The translations under genes were made by a program, and so were the position numbers. From [Actinomadura] parvosata subsp. kistnae (GTDB lineage: Bacteria; Actinomycetota; Actinomycetes; Streptosporangiales; Streptosporangiaceae): DNA of 64,000 bases. Positions 40,986-49,587 of the stretch are shown one piece after another. Positions within the stretch are counted from its first letter, which is position 1. Every line of letters begins with the position of its first letter. Below the pieces are notes generated by a model. That model was not told the DNA's origin and searched no databases. It was given only the letters and a program-made list of their open reading frames with translations. The stretch spans positions 48,279-112,278 of the forward strand of contig NZ_OOHJ01000024.1 of assembly GCF_900323885.1 (NCBI RefSeq), written 5' to 3'.

Positions 40986-41009
40986 CGGGGAGGTTGCGCC
41001 ACCTCCCCG
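40986..41009 (-). terminator. terminator of the nine-gene monooxygenase/ABC operon
   Basis: Perfect 9-bp stem CGGGGAGGT / ACCTCCCCG with a 6-nt loop, 4 bp after the stop of the ATPase gene that ends the upstream minus-strand operon. On that strand it is followed by an AT-rich stretch including CCCCTTTTTCC, close to a classical intrinsic terminator. It insulates the GntR operon. Confidence 0.8.
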
Positions 41010-41013
41010 CGGC

Positions 41014-42833
41014 TCACATCCCCGCGCTCACCTGCGGTTCTGCCGCCGACCCCGCCCGTTCCGCCACCCCGTCGGCGGCGTCGGCGGCCACCCCAGGCAC
41101 CGCGACCACCCCGCCGCCGGGCAACCCGGGCTCTGCGGCCACCCCGCCGACGGGCAGCCTGGGCACCGCCGCCACGAGATCCCTCGTGTACGGGTGGCGC
41201 GGCGCCGTGAACACCTCGTCCACCTCCCCCTCCTCCACCACCCGGCCGTCCTTCATGACGAGCACCCGGTCGGCGACGTGGTGGACGACACCAAGGTCGT
41301 GGGAGATGAACAGCATCGCGGTGCCGTACTCGGCCCGCAGCTCCGCCAGCAGGTCCAGCACCTGCGCCTGCACGGAGACGTCCAGGGCGGAGACGGGCTC
41401 GTCGCAGACCAGCACGTCGGGGCGGGGCCGATCGCGCGGGCGATCGCGACCCGCTGCCGCTGGCCGCCGGACAGCTCGCGCGGATGCCGCCCGGCCGTCT
41501 CCGGCGGGAGGCCGACGCGGGCCAGCAGCTCCAGCACCCGCGCCCGCCGCTCGGCCCTCGGCAGCCGCAGCGGCTCGGCGATCAGGCGGGCGACGGTGTG
41601 GCGGGGGTCGAAGGAGTCCAGGGGGTTCTGGGAGATGAGCTGGATCGTGGGGCGGCGGGGGCGGCGCAGCCGCTCGGGCAGGCCGCTCCAGGGCTCGCCG
41701 TGCAGGGCGACCTCGCCGTGGTCGGGGTCGAGCAGCGCCATGACCAGGCGGGCCACCGTGGTCTTGCCCGACCCGGACTCGCCGACGATGCCTAGCGTCT
41801 CGCCACGGCGGAGGGTGAAGGAGACGTCCTGCACGACGCGGCGGGAGCCGAAGGAGCGGACCAGCCCGGACCCGGCGAGCACCACCTGTCCGGGGGCGGC
41901 GGGGTGGGGAGGAAGCCCGGCGCCCTCCGTGGAAGGAGTACCCGCCGTAAGAGGCGTGCCGTCCGTAAGAGGGGTGCCGTCCGTAAGAGGGATGCCCGCC
42001 GTCAGAGGGGTGCCGTCCGTGAGGCGGGTGCCGCGGGAGGCAGCCGACGGGACCGCCGCCAGCAGGGCGCGCGTGTACGGGTGCGCGGGCGCCCCGAGCA
42101 CGTCCAGGGCGGGGCCCTGCTCGACGACGCGGCCCTCGCGCATGACGAGGATGCGGTCGGCGATCGACCCGACGACGGCGAGGTCGTGGCTGATCAGCAG
42201 CAGCGCGGTGCCCGCGGCCTTGCGGGCGGCGAGCAGCCGCAGGATCTGGGCCTGCACGGTGACGTCGAGCGCGGTCGTGGGCTCGTCCGCGATGATCAGC
42301 TCGGGCTCGGCGGCGAGGGCGGAGGCGATCAGGACGCGCTGCCGCAGCCCGCCCGACAGCTCGTGCGGGTACTGCCCGGCCCGCGCCTCCGGCTCCGGCA
42401 CCCCGGCCGACTCCAGCAGCTCCAGCACCCGGCTGCGCCGCCACTTGCGCGGCACCACGTCGTGGGTGGCCAGCACCTCGCCGATCTCCGCGCCGACGGT
42501 CCGCAGCGGGTCGAGCGAGACGAGCGCGTCCTGCAGCACGAGCCCGGCGAACCTGCCGCGCAGGCTGCGCCACTCCCGCTCGCCGAACGCCAGGGCGTCG
42601 CGTCCGCCGATCGTGAACGCGGAGGCGCGCACCTGCGCGCCCGGGCCGGCGAGCCCGAGCAGGGTCCGGGCCGTGACGCTCTTGCCGGACCCGGACTCGC
42701 CCACGACGGCCACGCACTCGCCGGGCGCGACGGACAGCGAGACGCCCCGCACGACGTCCGTCCCCTTGAAGGCGACGCGCAGGTCCCGCACGGCGACCAG
42801 CGGGGCGGGGCTCTCGTCGTGGGTGGTGGTCAT
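41014..42833 (-). pseudogene. double-ATPase ABC protein (DppD-DppF fusion), frameshift at ~41425
   Basis: Two peptide/opine ATPases in one chain. First: Walker A GESGSGKSVTAR, LSGGLRQRVLIASAL, IIADEPTTALDVTVQAQ. Linker with six 18-bp repeats (LTDGTP type). Second: GESGSGKTTVARLV, LSGGQRQRVAIARAI, then a break; adding one base to the GGGG at 41424-41427 restores GPRPDVLVCDEPVSALDVSV and the H-loop FISHDLGVVHHVADRV. The repaired chain has ~606 residues. ATG 42833 overlaps the permease stop (ATGA). It powers the DppB/DppC-type permeases encoded upstream. The break is probably a sequencing deletion. Confidence 0.82.
41929..42036. repeat. six 18-bp in-frame repeats in the ATPase linker
   Basis: Units start at 41929, 41947, 41965, 41983, 42001 and 42019 with consensus GTAAGAGGGGTGCCGTCC. 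They encode repeated LTDGTP / LTAGIP hexapeptides between the two ATPase domains. Confidence 0.9.
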
Positions 42834-43726
42834 GGGGTCCTTCCCTCGAAGCGGCGTTGGAGGCGGCGGCCGGCGACGGTCAGGCAGACGACGGTCAGCG
42901 TGATCGCCAGGCCCGGGAACAGCGCCTCCCACCAGGCCACCCGCAGGTAGTTGCGGGCCTCGGAGAGCATCGCGCCCCACTCGGCGGCCGGCGGCTGCGG
43001 CCCCATGCCGAGGAAGCTGAGCCCGGAGCCGGCGATGACGGCCTGGCCGATCCCGATCGTGGCCAGCACGGGGATGGGGCCGAGCACGTTCGGCAGCACG
43101 TGTCCGGCGGTGATCGCCAGGCGGGGGCGGCCGAACGTGACGGCCTGCTCGACGTAGCCGGAGCGGCGGACGACGAAGGTCTGGGCGCGGATCACGCGGG
43201 CGTAGTTCGGGATCTGGGCGACGGCGATGGCGAAGATGACGTTCCCGGTGCCGGGGCCGGTGATCGCGACGACGAGGAGGGCGAGCAGCAGCTCGGGCAG
43301 GGTGGACAGCACGTCGAACGCGCGCGCCAGCGCCTCGTCCAGCCACTTGGGCGACAGGCCGGCGGCCAGGCCGAGCAGCACGCCCGCGGTGACGGCCAGG
43401 GCGGTGGCGGCGGCGCCGATGCTGACGGAGTGGCGGGCGCCGTACACGACCCTGGCCAGCACGTCGCGCCCGAGGTGGTCGCTGCCGAGCCAGTGCCCGG
43501 GCCCGGGCGGCGCGAGCGCGGCGAGCGGGTCGGCGGCGAGCGGGTCCGCGCCGGTGAGCAGGGCGGGCGCGGCGACGGCCAGGGCGAGCAGCAGGAGGAA
43601 CGCGCCGGGCAGGAGCAGCGGGAGGACGGCGGGCGCGGCCGGCCCGCGCCACGCCCGCCGGCTACGGGTCCGCGTTACGGAACCGGCGAGGGCGTCCACG
43701 GGCGGGGCCGAGGTGGGTGCGGGCAT
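42830..43726 (-). CDS. ABC transporter permease (DppC/OppC type)
   Basis: 298 residues. N-terminal cytoplasmic part, first membrane helix VLPLLLPGAFLLLLALAVAA, then the OppC signature HWLGSDHLGRDVLARVVYGA and SVSIGAAATALAVTAGVLLG. The EAA loop is EQAVTFGRPRLAITAGHVLP. GLSFLGMGPQPPAAEWGAML is the diagnostic late segment. It pairs with the DppB-type permease 6 bp upstream; its stop overlaps the ATPase ATG. The substrate class is peptides, nickel, opines or S-containing metabolites. Confidence 0.92.
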   Translation of the reverse strand: MPAPTSAPPVDALAGSVTRTRSRRAWRGPAAPAVLPLLLPGAFLLLLALAVAAPALLTGADPLAADPLAALAPPGPGHWLGSDHLGRDVLARVVYGARHSVSIGAAATALAVTAGVLLGLAAGLSPKWLDEALARAFDVLSTLPELLLALLVVAITGPGTGNVIFAIAVAQIPNYARVIRAQTFVVRRSGYVEQAVTFGRPRLAITAGHVLPNVLGPIPVLATIGIGQAVIAGSGLSFLGMGPQPPAAEWGAMLSEARNYLRVAWWEALFPGLAITLTVVCLTVAGRRLQRRFEGRTP

Positions 43727-43732
43727 GCGGCT

Positions 43733-44674
43733 TCAGCCTCGGATTCGCGGGTCGATGGCGCGGTAGGCCAGGTCGAGGAGGGTGCTGAGGGTGACGTACA
43801 CAAGGGCCGACAGCAGCACGACGGCCATGACCACCGGCATGTCGCGCCCCGTGACGGCCTCCATGGCGACGCGGCCGAGCCCGGGCCGCCCGAACAGCGC
43901 CTCGGTGATGACGGCCCCGCCGAGCAGGGTGCCGGTGAACCAGCCGGCCAGCGTCACGGCCGGGATGAGGGCGTGCCGCAGCGCGTGCCGGGCGACCAGC
44001 GCCCGCTCGGTGAGCCCGCGCGCCCGCGCGGTGACCGCGAACGGCTGCTCCAGCGCCCGCTCCAGCCCGCCCCGCAGCACCTGCCCGAGCACCCCCGCGA
44101 TGGGCAGCCCGAGCGCGAGCGCGGGCAGCACGAGCGCCGACGGCCCCTGCGCGCCGGAGACGGGGAACCAGCCGAGCGTGAACGAGAAGACGGCCAGCAG
44201 CACGATCCCGATGAGGAACGGCGGCACCGACACCGCCACCAGCTCCGCCGCCGAGGCGACGCCGCGCGCCGCCCGCCCGCGTCCGGCGGTGGCGAGCGCG
44301 ATGACGACGGCCAGCGTCACCCCGGTGGCCGCCGCGGCGAGGGTGAGCTGGACGGTCGGCGCGATCTGGGTGGCCAGCACCTCGCCGACGCCGCGCTGCA
44401 GCTGGTAGGAGCGGCCGAGGTCGCCATGCAGCAGCCGCCACAGGTAGGCCAGGTACTGGACGATCTCGGGCCGGTCGAGCCCCCACTCCTTGATGATCGC
44501 GGCCCGGATCTCCGGCGTGTCGGCGCCGTCGCCGACCAGGATGTCCACGGTGTCGCCCGGCGCGATCAGCAGCGCGACGTACGAGGCGGTGGCGGCGGCC
44601 CACAACACGGCCAGCCCGGTCCCGAGCCGCCGCACGACCCCGAGCCGGGCCAGCGCGGCGAGCCGGCCGGTCAT
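43733..44674 (-). CDS. ABC transporter permease (DppB/OppB type)
   Basis: 313 residues. N-terminal helix LGTGLAVLWAAATASYVALL, APGDTVDILVGDGAD, KEWGLDRPEIVQYLAYLWRL with LHGDLGRSYQLQRGVGEVLA (the OppB G-D-L-G-x-S motif), and the EAA loop RARGLTERALVARHALRHAL. The C-terminal ITEALFGRPGLGRVAMEAVT is conserved. The ATG at 44674 overlaps the binding-protein stop, so it is coupled to it. Confidence 0.92.
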   Translation of the reverse strand: MTGRLAALARLGVVRRLGTGLAVLWAAATASYVALLIAPGDTVDILVGDGADTPEIRAAIIKEWGLDRPEIVQYLAYLWRLLHGDLGRSYQLQRGVGEVLATQIAPTVQLTLAAAATGVTLAVVIALATAGRGRAARGVASAAELVAVSVPPFLIGIVLLAVFSFTLGWFPVSGAQGPSALVLPALALGLPIAGVLGQVLRGGLERALEQPFAVTARARGLTERALVARHALRHALIPAVTLAGWFTGTLLGGAVITEALFGRPGLGRVAMEAVTGRDMPVVMAVVLLSALVYVTLSTLLDLAYRAIDPRIRG

Positions 44675-46269
44675 GTGCCGATCCGCACGTCGTAGGCGCT
44701 CGCGGGGGTGCCGGAGGCGGGGTGGAAGCCGAGCCCCTGGACGCTCTTCTGCGCGGCGATCTGGTCGGCGGGCACGTAGAGCGGGAACACGATGGCCTTG
44801 TCCCGCACGACCACCTGCTGCACCTTGGCGTACAGCTCCTTGCGCCGCGCCTGGTCGGAGGTCCGCGAGGCTTCGGCGATCCACTTCTCCACGTCCGGGT
44901 CGGAGAAGTGGGTGCGGTTGAGCGCGCCCTTGCCCGGCAGGAGCAGGTTGAGCGCGGCGCCGGCGTCGGAGTCGCCGCGGGAGTTCTCGAACACCTCGTA
45001 GTCGTTGTCGTCGAGGGCCTTCTGCGCCGTGCCCTGGTCCACGATCTTGACCTGGAAGTCGATGCCGGCGTTCTGCTTGACCTGCGCCTGGATGGCCTGG
45101 GCGAGGATGTCGCGCCGGTCGCGGATGAACGCGGCCGACGCGATCGTGCGCACGCTGAGCCGCTTGCCGCCCTTGACCCGGTACCCCTGGGCGTCGCGCT
45201 GCTTCCAGCCCGCCTCGTCGAGCAGCTTGTTGGCCCGGGCGGCGTCGCCGCCGAAGGTGTTCTCCAGGGAGGCGTCGTAGAACGGGCTCGCCTTGCCGAC
45301 GATGCTCCACGCCCTGGTGGCGGTGCCCTGGTAGACGGCCTTGAGCACGGCGTCCACGTCCACGGCGGCGCGGAAGGCCTCCCGTACGCGCTGGTCGTCG
45401 AAGGGGGCGCGGGAGGTGTTGAAGTAGTAGGAGAAGGAGGTGCCGGAGTTGAGCGCGGTCTGCAGGGTCAGGCCGGGGTCGTTCTTGATGAGGCCGGCCT
45501 CGGTGGCCGGCACGCCCTCGATGACCTGCACCTGGCCGGAGGTGAGCGCGCCGACGCGGACGGCGGCCTCGGGCAGGAACCGGTAGGTGATCTCCGCCAG
45601 GTGGGCGGGGCCCTGGTGCGCGGCCCCGGCGGGCGGCCACTTGTAGGCGGGGTTGCGGCGGTAGTGGAGCTCCTGGCCCGGCACGTACCGGTCGAGGATG
45701 AACGGCCCGGTGCCGGCCAGGTCGGTGCCGCCGAACTTGAGGTCCTTGGCGCTCTTGAGCGACTTCGGGGAGATCTGCCCGGCGTAGGGGGAGGCGAGGA
45801 AGTCGAGGAAGAGGGCGTCCGGCTCCTTGAGGGTGATCTCCAGCGTGGTCGGCGAGAGCACCTTCGCCTCCTTGAACGCCCGGAGCTGGATGCCGGCCAC
45901 GGCCGCGTTGTAGCCCTCGACGAAGAACTGGTCGAGGTTGGCCTTGACGGAGGCGGCGTCGAACCTGGTGCCGTCGTGGAAGGTGACGTCGTCCCTGAGC
46001 GTGAGGGTGTAGGTCAGCTCGTCGTCGGACACCTTCCACGCCTTGGCCAGCCAGGGCCCGAACGAGCCGTCCTTGTTCCTGGTGAGCAGGGCGTCGAACT
46101 GGTTGAACACGAGCAGCCTGGCCTTGTTCTGCGACCACTGCTGCGGGTTGAGCGTGATGGGCTGGGTCTCGACGGCCCAGGTCAGGCCGACGGGGGCGGC
46201 CTGCTGGGCGGCGGGCTGGGCGCCGCAGGCCGCCAGGGCGAGCAGGAGTACGGGGATCAGGCGCTTCAC
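44671..46269 (-). CDS. ABC transporter substrate-binding lipoprotein (SBP_bac_5)
   Basis: 532 residues, family 5 (DppA/OppA/NikA). Signal peptide KRLIPVLLLALAAC with a lipobox; then GLTWAVETQPITLNPQQW, LTYTLTLRDDVTFHDGTRFD (the diagnostic F-x-D-G-x-x-F/L motif) and RAPFDDQRVREAFRAAVDVD. The GTG at 46269 overlaps the stop of the MsnO8-like monooxygenase gene (GTGA). The tight coupling suggests that the imported molecule is the substrate, or source of the substrate, of the monooxygenases. Confidence 0.92.
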   Translation of the reverse strand: MKRLIPVLLLALAACGAQPAAQQAAPVGLTWAVETQPITLNPQQWSQNKARLLVFNQFDALLTRNKDGSFGPWLAKAWKVSDDELTYTLTLRDDVTFHDGTRFDAASVKANLDQFFVEGYNAAVAGIQLRAFKEAKVLSPTTLEITLKEPDALFLDFLASPYAGQISPKSLKSAKDLKFGGTDLAGTGPFILDRYVPGQELHYRRNPAYKWPPAGAAHQGPAHLAEITYRFLPEAAVRVGALTSGQVQVIEGVPATEAGLIKNDPGLTLQTALNSGTSFSYYFNTSRAPFDDQRVREAFRAAVDVDAVLKAVYQGTATRAWSIVGKASPFYDASLENTFGGDAARANKLLDEAGWKQRDAQGYRVKGGKRLSVRTIASAAFIRDRRDILAQAIQAQVKQNAGIDFQVKIVDQGTAQKALDDNDYEVFENSRGDSDAGAALNLLLPGKGALNRTHFSDPDVEKWIAEASRTSDQARRKELYAKVQQVVVRDKAIVFPLYVPADQIAAQKSVQGLGFHPASGTPASAYDVRIGT

Positions 46270-47381
46270 GTGCGGTTCCAGGCTTCTGCGAGCAGTTCGT
46301 ACGAGCGCACGCGGTCGGCGTGGTCGTGGGTGATGGTGGTGACGAGCAGTTCGTCGGCCCCGGTGACGCGGCGCAGCACGCGCAGCCGTTCGGCGACCTG
46401 CTCGGGGGTGCCGACGAACTGGGTGTCGACGCGGTCGCGGACGAGCTCCCGGTCGGCGCCGGTCCAGGTGTGGGCGGCGGCTTCGGCGGGCGTGGGGAAC
46501 GGCATGGCGCCGGCGCCCGTCCTGATGCTGCGCACCCACAGGGCGTAGGGGGAGGCCAGCTCGCGGGCGGTGGCCTCGTCCTCGGCGACGACGGCGTCGG
46601 CGGAGACGAGCACGTACGGCTCGGCCAGCTCGGCGGAGGGTTTGAAGGCCTCCCGGTAGGCTTCGACGGCTTCCAGCACGCTCGCGGGGCTGACGTGGTA
46701 GTTGGCCGCGAACGGCAGGCCGCGCTCCCCGGCCACCTGGGCGCTCTGCCCGCCGCTGCTGCCGAGGATCCACACTTGCAGGTCGGCGCCCTCGCCGGGC
46801 ACGGCGTGCGCCTCGTGGGTGCCGGCGAGGAAGGCGAGCACGTCGTCGATCTGGGCGGCGAAGTCGGGGGTCCGGGCGCCGGGCTGCTGGAGCAGGGTGG
46901 CGTGGTGGGCGAGCTGCGGGTGGGTGACGAGCTTGGAGAAGTCAAACGGTTTCGGGATGAGCAGCCCGTCCACGACCCGCTCCTGGGGCGGGTCGGCGGG
47001 AGGTGTCGTTTGCTTGGCCAGCTCGGCGCGGCGCTGGCCGGAGCGGCCGATGCCGAGGTCGAGGCGGCCCGGGTGGAGCGCGTCGATGAGCCCGAACTGC
47101 TCGACGACCGCCAGCGGCGTCTGGTGGCCGAGCTGCACGGCCCCGGAGCCGACCCGGATGGTGGAGGTGGCCGCCGCGATGAGGCCGATGAGCACGGCGG
47201 GCGCCGAGGAGGCCACGCCGGGCGCGAAGTGGTGCTCGGCCACCCAGTAGCGGCGGTAGCCGAGGCGTTCGGCCTGCCGGGCCAGGTCGAGGGTGTTGCG
47301 CAGCGCGTCGCCGGCGGTGCCGCCGGAGGGGACGGGGCTCAGGTCGAGGATGGACAGGGGTGCCTGCGGGGGCAGGGTCAT
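46266..47381 (-). CDS. LLM flavin-dependent oxidoreductase, MsnO8-like
   Basis: 371 residues, luciferase-like TIM barrel. PLSILDLSPVPSGGTAGDAL, RLGYRRYWVAEHHFAPGVAS and VEQFGLIDALHPGRLDLGIG are the landmarks of the MsnO8 branch; HHTLL and QVWILGSSGGQSAQVAGERG follow. These enzymes use FMNH2 delivered by a separate reductase and O2. The reductase is the first gene of this operon. ATG 47381 overlaps the stop of the next monooxygenase gene. Confidence 0.9.
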   Translation of the reverse strand: MTLPPQAPLSILDLSPVPSGGTAGDALRNTLDLARQAERLGYRRYWVAEHHFAPGVASSAPAVLIGLIAAATSTIRVGSGAVQLGHQTPLAVVEQFGLIDALHPGRLDLGIGRSGQRRAELAKQTTPPADPPQERVVDGLLIPKPFDFSKLVTHPQLAHHATLLQQPGARTPDFAAQIDDVLAFLAGTHEAHAVPGEGADLQVWILGSSGGQSAQVAGERGLPFAANYHVSPASVLEAVEAYREAFKPSAELAEPYVLVSADAVVAEDEATARELASPYALWVRSIRTGAGAMPFPTPAEAAAHTWTGADRELVRDRVDTQFVGTPEQVAERLRVLRRVTGADELLVTTITHDHADRVRSYELLAEAWNRT

Positions 47382-48415
47382 GAGTCACCTCCTGGGGAGG
47401 GGAACGGCCGGCTGGGGATCTCCGCCCGCAGGACGGGCGCGATCTCGGCCTGGAACAGCTCCAGTGCCGACCGGTGCTGGGCGGGGGTGAGCCCGTCGGC
47501 GTCGGCGTGCAGGTGCATCACCTCGTGGCCGAACCGCTTGTGGTAGCGCAGCACCTTGTCGATGATCTGCTGCGGGCTGCCGACGAGGAGGGAGCTGCGC
47601 TCGATGGCGTCCTCCAGGGTGGGGAAGACGATCGGCAGGCCGAGCTCGCGCTGGAAGGCCACGCGGGCCTCGAAGATCGGCCGGTAGGTGGCGATGGCCT
47701 CCTGGGAGGTCCTGGCCGCGTAGAAGCCGGCGCTCCCGGCTCCGACCAGCGCGTCGGCGGGGTCGTGCCCGTAGTGGGCCCAGCGTTCCCGGTAGTGGTC
47801 GATCAGCTCGGCGTAGGGGTCGATGGGGTTGGTGACGTTCGCGGAGAACAGCGGGTCGCCGTAGCGGGCGGCCAGGTCCACGGACTCCTTGCTGGTGGCG
47901 CTGCCGTGCCAGACCCTGATCGGGCGTTGCAGCGGGCGCGGCCAGGTCTCGGCCTCGACCAGCGGCGGCCTGAAGCGGCCCTGCCAGGTGACCCGCTCCT
48001 CCCGCCACAGGCGGCGGAACAGCTCGTAGGACTCGCGGTTGCGCTCCCACTGGTCCTCGGCGGTGACGTGGAACAGCTTGGCCTGCGCCGCCCCGTTCCC
48101 CTTGCCGATGATCAGCTCCAGCCGGCCGCCGGACAGGTGGTCGAGCGTGGCGTAGTCCTCGTAGGCGCGCACGGGATCGAGCAGGCTGAGCGTGGTCACG
48201 GCGGTGAACAGGCGGATCCTGGACGTCCTGGCCGCGATGTGGCTGAGCACGACCGGCGGCGAGGAGGAGATGAACGGCCGCTCGTGCCGCTCCCCCACCC
48301 CGAACCCGTCGAAGCCGAGCTCCTCGGCCAGCACGGCGTTGCCGACGACCTCCCGGAATCGCTCGGTGGTCGAGCCGCCGGTGTGCGTGATCAGCGTGAT
48401 GAGCAGGAACTTCAT
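47378..48415 (-). CDS. LLM flavin-dependent oxidoreductase
   Basis: 345 residues. KFLLITLITHTGGSTTERFR, GFDGFGVGERHERPFISSSP, the barrel strand ARTSRIRLFTAVTTLSLLDP, EDYATLDHLSGGRLELIIGK and PIRVWHGSATSKESVDLAAR mark a bacterial luciferase-like monooxygenase. One of four such enzymes here; subtype and substrate are unclear. ATG 48415 and the upstream gene's stop overlap as ATGA. Confidence 0.88.
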   Translation of the reverse strand: MKFLLITLITHTGGSTTERFREVVGNAVLAEELGFDGFGVGERHERPFISSSPPVVLSHIAARTSRIRLFTAVTTLSLLDPVRAYEDYATLDHLSGGRLELIIGKGNGAAQAKLFHVTAEDQWERNRESYELFRRLWREERVTWQGRFRPPLVEAETWPRPLQRPIRVWHGSATSKESVDLAARYGDPLFSANVTNPIDPYAELIDHYRERWAHYGHDPADALVGAGSAGFYAARTSQEAIATYRPIFEARVAFQRELGLPIVFPTLEDAIERSSLLVGSPQQIIDKVLRYHKRFGHEVMHLHADADGLTPAQHRSALELFQAEIAPVLRAEIPSRPFPSPGGDS

Positions 48416-49587
48416 CGGGCCTCCGCGTAACGGCTGGCCGGGCGGGGCAGGCCGAGCAGCCCGCGCAGCGTCCCGGCCTCGTACCTGCTCCGGAACGCCT
48501 GCCGGGCGCGCAGCTCGGCCGTCAGCCCGGAGGTGATCTGCCACAGGTCGTACGGCAGCGCGCCGGGCCGCAGCCGGAACCCCTGGATCCCGGCGTCCCG
48601 CCACTCCAGGAGCAGCCCGGCCAGCTCCCGCACGTGCCCGGTGAAGATCGCGGCGTCGGAGACGAGCTCGGTGCCGTCGAGCTCGTCCAGGCGGGCCTTG
48701 CGCCCGGCCGCGTCGTCGCCGAGGAACACGACGAGGTCGGCGTAGATCCGCACGTCCGCGTTCAGCCGCCGGATCTCCGCCACGATGGCGCGGGCGTCCG
48801 CGGCCGAGTGCGGGGTGACGAAGACGACGTCGGCGTGGGCGGCGGCGAACTCGTACGGGAGCCTGGCGTGCGCCAGCGCGGCCACGACCGGCTGCCCCTG
48901 GGGTGAGCGGGGGGTGATGGACGGGCCCTTGACGGAGAAGAAGCGCCCGGCGAAGTCGATGTAGTGCAGCTTGTCGCGGTCGATGAAGCGGCCGGTGGCG
49001 ACGTCGCGGATCTCGGCGTCGTCCTCCCAGCTGTCCCAGAGCCGGCGGGCCACCTCGACCGCGTCGCCCGCCTCCTCGAACAGGTCGCGCACGTGCGGGT
49101 CGGCGGACAGGTCCGCCCCGCCCGGCCTGGTGAGCACCTGGTCGAGCGGCGGGAAGCTTCTGCGGCCGAAGTGGCGGGCCTCGGAGGCGCGCACGGAGAT
49201 CTGCGGCCGCCAGCCGGCCCGGCCGCCGCTGACGTGGTCGAGCGTGGCGATGCCGATGGCAACGTGGAACGGCTCGGTGTGCGTGGTGGTCGCGGTCGGC
49301 ACCAAGCCGATGTGGTGGGTGAGCGGGGCCAGCCGGGCGGCCAGGAGCACGGCGTCGAAGCGGCCCCGTACCTGGTCGGTGCGGTCGTCGGGCCCGTCGG
49401 GCCGGGTGGACTGCGGGCCGAGCGCGTCCTCGATGGTGACGAAGTCGAGCAGCCCGCGCTCGGCCTCGGTGACGAGGCCGGCCCAGTAGCGGGCGGAGAA
49501 CAGGGCGCGCGGGGCGGCGGCCGGCTCCCGCCAGGCGGCGGGGTGCCAGCCGGCGCCGTCGAGCGCGACGGCGAGGTGCAACGTCAT
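48412..49587 (-). CDS. LLM flavin-dependent oxidoreductase, NtaA/SnaA-like
   Basis: 391 residues. LHLAVALDGAGWHPAAWREP, ERGLLDFVTIEDAL, LAPLTHHIGLVPTATTTHTE, ATLDHVSGGRAGWRPQISV and SPQGQPVVAALAHARLPYEF place it near the NtaA/SnaA/DszA monooxygenases, which attack nitrilotriacetate, pristinamycin or organosulfur substrates. The late FRLRPGALPYDLWQITSGL segment is a family-type C-terminal barrel strand. Both ends overlap neighbours by 4 bp. Confidence 0.88.
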   Translation of the reverse strand: MTLHLAVALDGAGWHPAAWREPAAAPRALFSARYWAGLVTEAERGLLDFVTIEDALGPQSTRPDGPDDRTDQVRGRFDAVLLAARLAPLTHHIGLVPTATTTHTEPFHVAIGIATLDHVSGGRAGWRPQISVRASEARHFGRRSFPPLDQVLTRPGGADLSADPHVRDLFEEAGDAVEVARRLWDSWEDDAEIRDVATGRFIDRDKLHYIDFAGRFFSVKGPSITPRSPQGQPVVAALAHARLPYEFAAAHADVVFVTPHSAADARAIVAEIRRLNADVRIYADLVVFLGDDAAGRKARLDELDGTELVSDAAIFTGHVRELAGLLLEWRDAGIQGFRLRPGALPYDLWQITSGLTAELRARQAFRSRYEAGTLRGLLGLPRPASRYAEAR

